Below are positions 57,056 to 64,000 of a stretch of 64,000 nucleotides of DNA, piece by piece. The notes under the pieces were generated by a model that did no database searches, was not told the origin of the DNA, and saw nothing but the letters and a program-made list of their open reading frames with translations. The DNA is taken from the NCBI GenBank assembly GCA_944386225.1, contig CALXAH010000002.1:124001-188000 (forward strand). Reading direction: 5' to 3'. The position numbers and the translations under genes are program-made. Position 1 is the first letter of the stretch, and each line of letters opens with the position of its first letter. The DNA comes from an uncultured Gemmiger sp. GTDB lineage: Bacteria; Bacillota; Clostridia; Oscillospirales; Ruminococcaceae.

Positions 57056-58252
57056 TCAGCGGCTGCTGCGCCAGCTGTATCGACTGTTTCTGTATACGCT
57101 GAGTACTAATCCGACACAAATATACAACATCAGGACACTGCTGCCGCCCGCGGAAAAGAAGGGCAGGGTCACCCCGATGACCGGCATAAGCATCAGGTTC
57201 ATGCCCAGATTGATGATCAGCTGGAAGGCGATGGCGGCAAACACCCCCACGCACAGATAGGTGCCCATCCGCTGCCCGCTGTTGACCCCGATGGTCAGGG
57301 TGCGGATGGCTATGGCGAACAAAGCCCCCAGCACGATCAGGCAGCCCACAAATCCAATGCTCTCGGCCATATAGCTGAACACGAAATCGTTCTCCGAACG
57401 GGGCACATAGGTGTGGGCGTCGCTGAACAGCCCCCGCCCGAAGATCTGCCCCGCGCCGATGGCGTTGCGTCCGTATTTCTGTTGCAGGATCACGTCTTTG
57501 TATACCGGATTATCCGGATCAAACAGGCTCATGATCCGGTCCATCTGGTAGCCCTGCAGCATATCCGGGAACAGAAAGATAGCTCCCAGCAATCCCGCTG
57601 CCACCAGGCTGATCCCGGCGGCGATGTACTTCCAGGAAAGCCCGGCGCTGAACAGCATCATGGCCCCGATAGCCGCAAACACAATGGCGGTGCCGTCGTC
57701 GCCCTGGAAATGCACGATCAGTACCGGCGCGCCCATGTGAACCAGCAGCCCCAGCAGCTGCTTGGGCTCGTTGATGCGCTCCCGCACATTGTCCAGGTGC
57801 ATGGCAAAGGTCAGCATAAAGCTGATTTTGGCCAGCTCGGTGGGCTGCAGGCTGATGCCGCCCGGCAGCAGGATCCAGCTGTAGTTCTGGGTGTTGGAAG
57901 GGGCATAGCCGATGGTAAGGCCCCCGATCTCCACATTGTGGAATACGAGGGTCAGCAGCACCAGGAACCAGGTCACCAATACGTGCAGCGGCCACAGCCG
58001 GGCCAGCGTCTGGTAGTCCAGATAGGACAAGAACACCGCACAGCCCAGGCCCAGAATAAAGGCGCCCGCCTGCACCACCGCGTATTTGTAACCGCCCAGG
58101 CCCCGGGCCCCGGTGAGGGAATCGTAGCTGAAGCCCCCCGCGTAGTACCGGCCTACCGAGATCAGTACAATCACCGCGAAGATCGAGCAGGCCATGCAGA
58201 GGAACAGATAGGTTTTGTCGGTCGTTTTCAGATAGTTGCGCACCGCTTTCAT
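57056..58252 (-). CDS. rodA: SEDS peptidoglycan glycosyltransferase RodA
   Basis: RodA polymerises glycan strands of the lateral wall together with PBP2. The 398-residue protein has about ten membrane helices, beginning after KTTDKTYLFLCMACSIFAVIVLISVG. SEDS motifs are PGGISLQPTELAKISFML, FQGDDGTAIVFAAIGAMMLF, GQIFGRGLFSDAHTYVPRSENDFVFSYMAESIGF and the C-terminal NLGMNLMLMPVIGVTLPFFSAGGSSVLMLYI. SENDFVFS with loop HTYVP fits RodA; FtsW and SpoVE are close relatives. ATG at 58252 follows AAGGAGA. It stands alone, 36 kb from its partner mrdA. Confidence 0.92.
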   Translation of the reverse strand: MKAVRNYLKTTDKTYLFLCMACSIFAVIVLISVGRYYAGGFSYDSLTGARGLGGYKYAVVQAGAFILGLGCAVFLSYLDYQTLARLWPLHVLVTWFLVLLTLVFHNVEIGGLTIGYAPSNTQNYSWILLPGGISLQPTELAKISFMLTFAMHLDNVRERINEPKQLLGLLVHMGAPVLIVHFQGDDGTAIVFAAIGAMMLFSAGLSWKYIAAGISLVAAGLLGAIFLFPDMLQGYQMDRIMSLFDPDNPVYKDVILQQKYGRNAIGAGQIFGRGLFSDAHTYVPRSENDFVFSYMAESIGFVGCLIVLGALFAIAIRTLTIGVNSGQRMGTYLCVGVFAAIAFQLIINLGMNLMLMPVIGVTLPFFSAGGSSVLMLYICVGLVLSVYRNSRYSWRSSR

Positions 58253-58376
58253 GCTGTGTCTCCTTATAAATCCAACCGGCCGGGGCTGCGCCCGGCAGGG
58301 AAAAACGTTTTTTGCCCCAAAGGGCATATGTAGGTATTATAGCATACCCGCCGGTAAAATGGTATGCCCGGGCGGA

Positions 58377-58405
58377 TTGCAGTTTCCATCGGATTATACT
58401 ATAAT
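58377..58405 (+). promoter_or_regulatory. Promoter of tsaE-tsaB
   Basis: TTGCAG (58377-58382), 17 bp, TATAAT (58400-58405). It lies 75 bp upstream of the tsaE ATG. Confidence 0.75.
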
Positions 58406-58479
58406 AGTTGAAGTTTACACACCTTATATACGAGGCAGACCGCCCGGATGTGACAGCGGGCGGCGGCAAGGAGGGGCAT

Positions 58480-58908
58480 ATGGCGGTTTTTCACACCTCA
58501 AGCCGGGAAGAAACGGTGGCGCTGGGCCGGCGGCTGGCCGCTAAGCTGGCGCCGGGTACCCTGGTAGCCTTTACCGGGGGTCTGGGCATGGGCAAAACGG
58601 CGTTTTCCCAGGGTATCGCCGAGGGATTGAGCTGTACCGACCCGGTAAGCAGCCCCACCTTTGCCATTGTGAATTACTACCGTGGCCCCCGCCCGATGGC
58701 TCATTTTGATCTGTACCGCATCCATTCGGAGGAGGATCTGTACACCGCCGGGTTCTATGAATACCTGGATGAAGGCGCGGTGGTGGCCGCCGAGTGGAGC
58801 GAGAATTTTGCCGCCCTGCTGGACGCGGAAAACCCGGTACGGGTGGACATCCGCCCGGGCGCGGGCCCGGATGACCGGGAGATCGAGATCAAGGGGGTGG
58901 AGCTGTGA
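58480..58908 (+). CDS. tsaE: tRNA threonylcarbamoyladenosine synthesis ATPase TsaE
   Basis: TsaE works with TsaB and TsaD to transfer threonylcarbamoyl to A37 of ANN-decoding tRNAs. The 142-residue P-loop protein has FTGGLGMGKTAFSQGIAEGL (Walker A), VSSPTFAIVNYY, the FDLYR motif and VAAEWSE. ATG at 58480 follows AAGGAGGGG; a longer upstream frame lacks a ribosome-binding site. Its stop overlaps the tsaB GTG (GTGA). Confidence 0.94.
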   Translation: MAVFHTSSREETVALGRRLAAKLAPGTLVAFTGGLGMGKTAFSQGIAEGLSCTDPVSSPTFAIVNYYRGPRPMAHFDLYRIHSEEDLYTAGFYEYLDEGAVVAAEWSENFAALLDAENPVRVDIRPGAGPDDREIEIKGVEL

Positions 58909-59591
58909 TCTGTCTGGGGCTGGATTGTGCCGGCAAGGTGGCCGGTGTGGCCGTTACCCAGGACGGCCGGCTGCTGTACGAATGTTTTCTGGACCGGGGC
59001 CTTACCCACAGCGAGACCCTGCTGCCCATGGTGCAAAGCGCCCTTTCGGCGCTGGAACTGACCCTGGCGGATGTGGATCTGCTGGGGGTATGCGCCGGTC
59101 CGGGCAGTTTTACCGGGCTGCGGATCGGGCTGGCGGCGGTCAAGGGGCTGGCGTTGCCCCGGGATATTCCCTGTGCCGGGGTATCCACCCTGGAGGCGCT
59201 GGCCCGCTGCTGCACCGGCAGCGGGGTGGTGATCCCCGCGCTGGATGCCCGCCGGGGAGAAGTGTACTGGGCGGCATTCTCACTGCCCGGCTGTGAACGG
59301 CTGACGCCGGACGCGGCCCAACCGGTGGGCACCATCGAGGATTTTTTGAGAAATTGCAAAAATCCGGTGTTTTTTGTTGGTGACGGGGCGGGCCTATGCT
59401 ATAATAGATACGATACGCGGGAGCAGGTGATCCCCTGCCCCGCTCCGCTGCGTCAAAGCCGGGCGCTGGGCGTCTGCCTGGCGGCCGAGGCGGCAGCTGC
59501 TGCCGGCGAGGCAGTAAGCGCGGCCGCCCTGGCGCCCCGGTATCTGCGGTTGAGCCAGGCCGAACGGGAACGGGCCGCCCGCGGGATGTAA
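58905..59591 (+). CDS. tsaB: tRNA threonylcarbamoyladenosine synthesis protein TsaB
   Basis: TsaB is the inactive ASKHA paralogue that holds TsaD and TsaE in the t6A complex. The 228-residue protein starts ICLGLDCAGKVAGVAV and has the family signature GVCAGPGSFTGLRIGLAAVKGLA, then PALDARRGEVYWAAF. The C-terminal segment ends APRYLRLSQAERERAA, the region that in many Firmicutes leads into rimI; here upp follows instead, and neither rimI nor tsaD is in the window. GTG start overlapping tsaE by 4 bp. Confidence 0.94.
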   Translation: MICLGLDCAGKVAGVAVTQDGRLLYECFLDRGLTHSETLLPMVQSALSALELTLADVDLLGVCAGPGSFTGLRIGLAAVKGLALPRDIPCAGVSTLEALARCCTGSGVVIPALDARRGEVYWAAFSLPGCERLTPDAAQPVGTIEDFLRNCKNPVFFVGDGAGLCYNRYDTREQVIPCPAPLRQSRALGVCLAAEAAAAAGEAVSAAALAPRYLRLSQAERERAARGM

Positions 59592-59652
59592 CGTGCACGC
59601 CGCACACGGCGGCGGGCCATTTGCATAACTGAATGAAGAGGAGCGATACGCA

Positions 59653-60285
59653 ATGAGCAAACAACCCATGATCCTGGATCATCCCCTGGTGCAGCACAAG
59701 GTGAGCCTGCTGCGCAACAAGAACACCGGCACCAAGGAATTCAAGGAGCTGGTGAGCGAGCTGGCCACCCTGCTGTGCTACGAGGCCACCCGTGATCTGC
59801 CCACCGAGGAAGTGGAGATCGAGACCCCTGTGGCCGTGGCGCACACCCGGGTTCTGGCCGGGCGCAAGCTGGCCCTGGTGCCCATCCTGCGGGCCGGTCT
59901 GGGCATGGTGGACGGCATGCTGACCCTGCTGCCCGCCGCCAAGGTGGGGCACATCGGCCTGTATCGCAATGAAGAGACTCTGGAGCCGGTGGAATACTAC
60001 TGCAAGCTGCCCGCCGACATTGCCGAGCGTGACGTGATCGTGCTGGATCCGATGCTGGCCACCGGCGGCAGTGCCCGGGACGCCATCACCCAGATCAAGA
60101 AGCGGGGCGCCCGCAGCATCAAGTTTATTGGCATCATTGCCGCGCCGGAAGGCCTGGCCAAGCTGCATGAGGCCCATCCCGACGTGGACATCTACGTGGC
60201 TGCGCTGGACGATCATCTGAATGAAAACGGCTACATCGTACCCGGCCTGGGCGACGCGGGCGACCGCATCTTCGGCACCAAGTAA
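59653..60285 (+). CDS. upp: Uracil phosphoribosyltransferase
   Basis: Upp converts uracil and PRPP to UMP (pyrimidine salvage). The 210-residue protein has [27 protein letters not shown] at the start, [29 protein letters not shown], the PRPP-binding [15 protein letters not shown] and the uracil-binding [16 protein letters not shown] at the end. GAAGAGGAG precedes the ATG. It lies 61 bp after tsaB and may be read from that promoter; no separate promoter is evident. Confidence 0.96.
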   Translation: MSKQPMILDHPLVQHKVSLLRNKNTGTKEFKELVSELATLLCYEATRDLPTEEVEIETPVAVAHTRVLAGRKLALVPILRAGLGMVDGMLTLLPAAKVGHIGLYRNEETLEPVEYYCKLPADIAERDVIVLDPMLATGGSARDAITQIKKRGARSIKFIGIIAAPEGLAKLHEAHPDVDIYVAALDDHLNENGYIVPGLGDAGDRIFGTK

Positions 60286-60316
60286 TCCATTCCGCGCGCA
60301 AAGGAGGTGGCGCATC

Positions 60317-61066
60317 GTGAAGCATAAACTGGTTTTACCGTTTGCGGTAAGCTGCGTACTGTCGGTCGGGATCGGCTGGGCGCTGCGGCTGCTGACCACA
60401 AGCGACTATCTGCGCGGCTCGGTGCGCTATCTGGTGATCGGATGCGCCGTGCTGCTGCTGGCCGCGGTATGGGCCGCCTTTATCGGCGAGGTACTGGACT
60501 GTGCCCGTGCCGCCCGTGAAGAACGCGTCAGGGCAAAGAAAGAGCAGACCGTGGAAACATTGACCGCGGCGGCAGCCCTGGATACAGCCTCTGCCGAACC
60601 GGCGGAGGAAGCCGATGCGCCGCATCTGCCGGAACCGTCCGTCTCAGCGGAGGAGCCGGCCGTGACCGGGCCGGAATCCCAGCCTGCTCCCCAGCCGGAG
60701 CCGGCTGTTCCAAACACGGTGGAATCCTCTGCTGCGCAGGCTCCGGCGGCCCCTGTGCCCGATGAAGCCGCGCCGCAGCCTGAGCCTTCGGCACAGCCCG
60801 CCCAGGAACCGGCCCCTGCGGCTGCCCCATCCGCCGGTTCCCGCCCTTCCACGAGAGAATCCGCCCGCGCCCTGCATGCGCAGGCAGAAGCCGCCAAGCG
60901 GGAACAGGAACTGCAGCGGATCCAGGAGGGCGCCAGCCGCCGCCTGGCCGAGCAGGCCGCCCGCCGCAAGGCCGAGCAGGAAAAGCTGGAAGCCCAGCGG
61001 CAGAAAGCCCTGGAGCAGGCCGCGCAGATCCAGCAGGCACGGCGCCAGAAAAACGGAAATTCCTGA
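60317..61066 (+). CDS. Membrane-anchored Pro/Ala/Glu-rich protein with C-terminal coiled coil
   Basis: A 249-residue protein of unknown family. Two membrane helices (about residues 5-24 and 36-58) are followed by a charged stretch, then about 110 residues of low-complexity Pro, Ala and Glu (SAEPAEEADAPHLPEP..., PAPQPEPAVPN). The last about 50 residues are a basic coiled coil (AAKREQELQRIQEGASRRLAEQAARRK). Topology suggests both termini inside. The start is GTG at 60317 with AAAGGAGGTGG upstream, 31 bp after upp. A tether or wall-associated scaffold would fit, but no function can be assigned. Confidence 0.75.
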   Translation: MKHKLVLPFAVSCVLSVGIGWALRLLTTSDYLRGSVRYLVIGCAVLLLAAVWAAFIGEVLDCARAAREERVRAKKEQTVETLTAAAALDTASAEPAEEADAPHLPEPSVSAEEPAVTGPESQPAPQPEPAVPNTVESSAAQAPAAPVPDEAAPQPEPSAQPAQEPAPAAAPSAGSRPSTRESARALHAQAEAAKREQELQRIQEGASRRLAEQAARRKAEQEKLEAQRQKALEQAAQIQQARRQKNGNS

Positions 61067-61082
61067 TTTTTTTGCGTATTCA

Positions 61083-61132
61083 ACAGCCCCGCAGCATTCC
61101 GGCATACGCGGAAATGCTGCGGGGCTGTTTTT
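61083..61132 (+). terminator. Terminator after the Pro/Ala-rich protein gene
   Basis: ACAGCCCCGCAGCATT and its complement form a 16-bp stem, with an inner TCCG/CGGA pairing, followed by TTTTT. The rest of the gap to 61441 shows no gene; a weaker hairpin (GTTGCAAAA with TTTTTGGCAAC, about 61291-61324) lies in it. Confidence 0.9.
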
Positions 61133-61333
61133 GCCGCCGGGCGGGATTCCGGCATCTGTCTGGTGCAGGCGGCACAGCTTTTTCTTTCCCGTACAGCCAC
61201 CGCGCCGTTCAAAACCGGCACGAACACCGCCCACCACAGAGATTTATTTTTCATCTGTCCGCGGTTTGCGTACACAAACTTTATTACTTTTGGTTGCAAA
61301 AGCACAAGTTTTTGGCAACTTTTTATCCGCTGA

Positions 61334-61380
61334 CCAAAAAGAAAAGGCCCCGGCTTTCCCACAAGGGGAAAGCCGGGGCT
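61334..61380 (-). terminator. Terminator of the HPr-like gene
   Basis: On the minus strand GCCCCGGCTTTCCC and GGGAAAGCCGGGGC form a perfect 14-bp stem with a 5-nt loop, followed by CTTTTCTTTTT. Confidence 0.88.
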
Positions 61381-61441
61381 GCTGCGCGTTTACGCCCTGT
61401 TACGCAGACGGCAGGCTGCTGCCCGCCGCGTCCCGTGCCGC

Positions 61442-61663
61442 TTACTGCACCACAGAGCGGTATACACGATCCAGTTCAGCCTCGTTTTCGCTTACCAGCT
61501 TGACAGGGGCGGAATAGTCCAGGCTCATCAGACCCAGGATGCTCTTGGCGTCGGCAATGCTGCCGTTTTTATCATGAACCCCGATATCGTCCAGGCAGCT
61601 GGAAGCAGCCGAAACGATCTCCTTCACTTCGCTGAAATTGGAAACTTTAATTTCTTTCACCAT
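61442..61663 (-). CDS. HPr-like protein lacking the active-site histidine (Crh-like)
   Basis: A 73-residue protein aligning with HPr of the phosphotransferase system. DAKSILGLMSLDYSAPVKLVSENEAEL matches the HPr segment around Ser46 (KSIMGVMSL), so the HPr-kinase site is kept. Aligning back from it, the HARPA segment with catalytic His15 is replaced by NFSEVKE, with Phe at the His position. It therefore cannot carry PTS phosphate. In Bacillus, Crh has the same combination (Ser46 kept, His15 lost) and acts only in CcpA-type catabolite control; this protein may do likewise (inference). GGAGGG lies 10 bases before the ATG. Confidence 0.82.
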   Translation of the reverse strand: MVKEIKVSNFSEVKEIVSAASSCLDDIGVHDKNGSIADAKSILGLMSLDYSAPVKLVSENEAELDRVYRSVVQ

Positions 61664-62066
61664 AACTTGTTGTCCCTCCGTTACTAAATAATATAGACAG
61701 GTTGGGTCAAACCATCAAAGGGGGCGACGCGCAGCGGCGGGCGTGGCACGGTTCGGTTCGGTTTCGACAGGATCTGTCGCCCGCTCAGGGTTGCCTCACC
61801 TTTGATATTGTGCATTATATCACATAAAATGCAGTTTGTCTTGTGGTTTTTGCACAACCAGGCTCTTTTCTCCCTGCTGGACAAAAGAAATCAGGAGCGC
61901 TCGCCGGAATTTGTGCGTTTTGGATGCAGAAATGTTGCACATGCGTAACATTTGTGTGTGACAGGCGCACAGATGCCTCTTGCAATTTTCTCCGTGTTCT
62001 GGTATACATATAGTCATCGGGCCTGCACAGGGCGGGCCCCTGATTTGGAAAGGAATGTGATTATTT
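61664..62066. other. 403-bp divergent spacer between the HPr-like gene and the CNNM gene
   Basis: No gene is seen. On the minus strand a TATAAT in TGATATAATGC (about 61813-61823) lies about 150 bp before the HPr-like ATG, leaving a long GC-rich leader with small dyads (GACAG/CTGTC near 61778-61790). A TGATAT...ATATCA dyad spans about 61802-61822. The rightward promoter for the CNNM gene lies at 61980-62008. The leader could be regulatory, but it matches no riboswitch class I know. Confidence 0.5.
61980..62008 (+). promoter_or_regulatory. Promoter of the CNNM-family gene
   Basis: TTGCAA (61980-61985), 17 bp, TATACA (62003-62008), with TGG directly before the -10. Confidence 0.7.
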
Positions 62067-63329
62067 TTGGATTCTCCTGGCCCTAGTATACTTGCGTTTG
62101 TATTGCTGCTGGCATTTTCGGCGTTTTTCTCTGCCAGTGAAACGGCGCTTTCCTGTGTGAACAAGATCCGTCTGCGCAACAAGGCAGACGACGGCGACAA
62201 GCGCGCTGAAACGGCGCTGCACCACGTGGAAGACTACGACCGCACCCTGTCCTCCATTCTGGTGGGCAACAACGTGGTGAACCTGTCCGCTTCTTCGCTG
62301 GCTACAGTGTTCTGCTCCACCCTGCTGGGCGAGCAGTACGGCCCGGTGATGGCCACCGTGGTGGTAACCGTGCTGGTGCTGATCTTCGGCGAGGTCATGC
62401 CCAAGAGCTTCGCCAAGACCAACTCCGAAAAGGTGTCGCTGGCGGTAGCCCGCCCCATGACCCTGATCAAGACCATCCTGAAACCGGTGGTATTCCTGTT
62501 TGCCCAGCTGCAGAAGCTGGCCACCCGCGGCGGCGATGACAGCCCCAGCGTGACCGAGGCCGAGCTCAAAACCATCATTGACACGGTGGAAGAGGACGGC
62601 GTGCTGAGCCAGCAGGAGACCGACATGATCCAGAACGTGATCGAGTTTGACGACATCACGGTACAGGAGATCCTGGTGCCCCGGGTGGACATCCTGGCGG
62701 TGGACGTGGACTCCCCTGCGGACGAGATCATCCAGAAGGCCCTGAACAGCAGCTACACCCGCATCCCCGTATACGAGGGTGATATCGACAATATCATCGG
62801 TATGCTCCATACCCGGGATCTGTTCCAGTGCCTGGCACAGAACAAGCCGGTGGATGTGCGGGCACTTTGCCGGGATATCCCCTTTGTCTATCGCACCAAG
62901 CACATCAACACCCTGCTGGCGGAGTTCCGCCGCAAGCAGCAGCACATGGCCATTGTGACCGACGATTTCGGCGGTACGCTGGGCCTGGTAACGCTGGAGG
63001 ACGTACTGGAAGAGCTGGTGGGCGAGATCTTTGACGAAACCGACGAGGCTGAGCCCCCTGTGGTGCAGAACATCGGCGAGAATCTGTACCGGGCCGCAGG
63101 CGAAGCCCCCATCGACGAGCTGTTTGAGGCGGTGGATTTTGACGACCGCCACTACGACGGCGACTGCACCACCGTGGCCGGCTGGGCGCTGGAGTGCCTG
63201 GAGCACATCCCGGTAGCCGGTGAGGACTTCGATTTCGAGAACCTGCACGGCACCGTGGAGGAAGTGGACGACAAGCGCATCCTGAGCGTTCTGGTGCGGG
63301 TGTACCCGCCGGAGGAAAAGGACGACTGA
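62067..63329 (+). CDS. CNNM/TlyC-type membrane protein with CBS domains
   Basis: A 420-residue protein of the CNNM (DUF21) - CBS pair - CorC_HlyC family, usually Mg2+/Co2+ efflux or divalent-cation homeostasis proteins and often misnamed haemolysins. The DUF21 membrane domain (about residues 8-180) has FSAFFSASETALSCVNKIRLR and ILVGNNVVNLSASSLAT. Two CBS motifs (about 195-320) begin VQEILVPRVDILAVDVD and end DDFGGTLGLVTLEDVLEELVGEI, followed by the CorC_HlyC domain. TTG at 62067 is the only start after an in-frame stop, with AAAGGA 10 bases upstream. Confidence 0.9.
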   Translation: MDSPGPSILAFVLLLAFSAFFSASETALSCVNKIRLRNKADDGDKRAETALHHVEDYDRTLSSILVGNNVVNLSASSLATVFCSTLLGEQYGPVMATVVVTVLVLIFGEVMPKSFAKTNSEKVSLAVARPMTLIKTILKPVVFLFAQLQKLATRGGDDSPSVTEAELKTIIDTVEEDGVLSQQETDMIQNVIEFDDITVQEILVPRVDILAVDVDSPADEIIQKALNSSYTRIPVYEGDIDNIIGMLHTRDLFQCLAQNKPVDVRALCRDIPFVYRTKHINTLLAEFRRKQQHMAIVTDDFGGTLGLVTLEDVLEELVGEIFDETDEAEPPVVQNIGENLYRAAGEAPIDELFEAVDFDDRHYDGDCTTVAGWALECLEHIPVAGEDFDFENLHGTVEEVDDKRILSVLVRVYPPEEKDD

Positions 63330-63369
63330 GCCGGTTTTCCACAAAGCAGCCAAAACCTGTGAAAAAGTT

Positions 63370-63414
63370 AAACCGCGGCGGCGGGCCAAATGGCCCGCCG
63401 CCGCGGTTTTTCTG
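63370..63414. terminator. Bidirectional terminator between the CNNM gene and tex
   Basis: AAACCGCGGCGGCGGGCC and its perfect complement form an 18-bp stem with an AAAT loop, followed by TTTTCTG rightward. It serves both convergent genes. Confidence 0.88.
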
Positions 63415-63415
63415 T

Positions 63416-64000
63416 TTATTGCTGGGGCTGCTTGACCTGCTTCATGGTCAGGGCAATCCGCTTTTTCTTCAGATCCACGTCCAGCACCCGCACACGAACC
63501 ACATCACCCACGTGCACCGCCTGGCTGGGATGCTTGATGAACTTTTCGCTGAGCTGGCTCACGTGTACCAGACCGTCCTGATGCACGCCAATGTCCACAA
63601 AGGCGCCGAAGTCGATCACGTTGCGCACGGTGCCCAGCAGTTCCATGCCGGGTTTCAGGTCCTCCATGCCCATCACATCGCTGCGCAGCAGCGGCGGGGG
63701 CAGCTCGTCCCGCATATCCCGGCCGGGCCGCACCAGTTCGGACACGATGTCCCGCAGGGTGGGTTCGCCTACGCCGGTTTCCTCGCAAAGGGCTTTATAG
63801 CCCACCGCCTCCACCGTTTTGGGCAGGGAAGCAATGGCCGGGGTGCCCACATCCGCCAGGGAGAAGCCGCACTTTTTCAGCACGGCGGAGGCGGCGGCGT
63901 AGCTTTCCGGATGCACGGCGGTGGCGTCCAGCGGATCGGCCGCGCCGGGCAGACGCAGAAAGCCCGCACACTGTTCAAAGGCCTTGGGGCCCAGCCCCTT
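63416..64000 (-). CDS. tex: Tex family RNA-binding transcription accessory protein, C-terminal part
   Basis: The last 194 residues of a Tex protein; the 5' end is beyond the right edge. The helix-hairpin-helix part is seen as GLGPKAFEQCAGFLRLPGAADPLDATAVHPESY, a very conserved Tex segment, followed by the second HhH region and a C-terminal S1 RNA-binding domain (GMELLGTVRNVIDFGAFVDIGVHQDGLVHVSQLSEKFI...VKVRVLDVDLKKKRIALTMK-type). Tex (about 720-780 residues complete) binds nucleic acids and influences transcription and toxin expression. The frame is open to the window edge. Confidence 0.94.
   Translation of the reverse strand, partial: KGLGPKAFEQCAGFLRLPGAADPLDATAVHPESYAAASAVLKKCGFSLADVGTPAIASLPKTVEAVGYKALCEETGVGEPTLRDIVSELVRPGRDMRDELPPPLLRSDVMGMEDLKPGMELLGTVRNVIDFGAFVDIGVHQDGLVHVSQLSEKFIKHPSQAVHVGDVVRVRVLDVDLKKKRIALTMKQVKQPQQ

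Noticed and set aside
1-64000. CRISPR array, rRNA operon, insertion sequence or known riboswitch
   Set aside because: No regularly spaced direct repeats with unique spacers, no rRNA signature, no transposase and no recognisable riboswitch aptamer were seen on either strand.

Overview
The window looks like the chromosome of a high-GC gut Clostridia bacterium (Oscillospiraceae/Ruminococcaceae, Faecalibacterium-Gemmiger-Subdoligranulum type). This is inferred from Firmicute gene sets (YesMN-type two-component system, Lpl-type sugar ABC transporter, DUF4321, U32 peptidase, MreBCD with RodA), strong AGGAGG ribosome-binding sites, consensus sigma-A promoters and GC-rich third codon positions. No 16S rRNA gene is present, so the genus is not proven.

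Bases 1-6049 are an accessory segment abutting the 3' end of a tRNA-Val(GAC) gene. It holds a HicA-HicB toxin-antitoxin pair with a repeated operator, a zeta-toxin-like kinase, a cluster of unrelated perfect palindromes, a divergent pair of XRE regulators, a 42-residue Rha-like peptide, a short sigma-region-4-like protein, a full sigma-70-family factor whose ribosome-binding site sits in a hairpin, and a coiled-coil protein. No integrase, capsid or relaxase gene is visible, so it is read as the end of a prophage or integrative element, or its remnant.

Bases 6050-25733 are core genome: proline synthesis (proC-proB-proA), an orphan amidohydrolase, an AI-2E-family exporter with a GH25 muramidase, a CPBP protease-tadA-SDR group, and a minus-strand cell-shape and division block (zapA, U32 peptidase, dut, DUF4321, maf, mreBCD, mrdA, then minD-mgsA). 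MinD has no MinC or MinE beside it, and rodA lies far away at 57-58 kb.

Bases 25871-40144 hold glycogen and alpha-glucan breakdown (glgP, GH13), a DUF5107 protein, biotin ligase with biotin uptake (birA-bioY), an FeoA-FeoB fusion with a Cys-rich partner, and serine synthesis (serC-serA) followed by a VTT membrane protein.

Bases 40192-56942 form the most striking accessory system: an apparent locus for importing and degrading a fucosylated, possibly sulfated, galactose-containing glycan. A YesN/YesM two-component system and a GH29 alpha-L-fucosidase lie on the plus strand. A divergent operon of about 12 kb encodes two ABC permeases, a lipoprotein binding protein, a Cys-type sulfatase, fuculose-phosphate aldolase, a rhamnulokinase-like kinase, fucose isomerase and a GH2 beta-galactosidase. 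All the hydrolases and the sulfatase lack signal peptides, which implies cytoplasmic depolymerisation of an imported oligosaccharide. The operon promoter and the fucosidase promoter share a 21-bp element placed exactly 32 bp upstream of the -10 box in both, the best candidate site for the YesN regulator.

Bases 57056-64000 return to core genes: rodA, tsaE-tsaB, upp, a Pro/Ala-rich membrane protein, an HPr homologue lacking the catalytic histidine (Crh-like), a CNNM/CBS transporter and the C-terminal part of tex running off the right edge.
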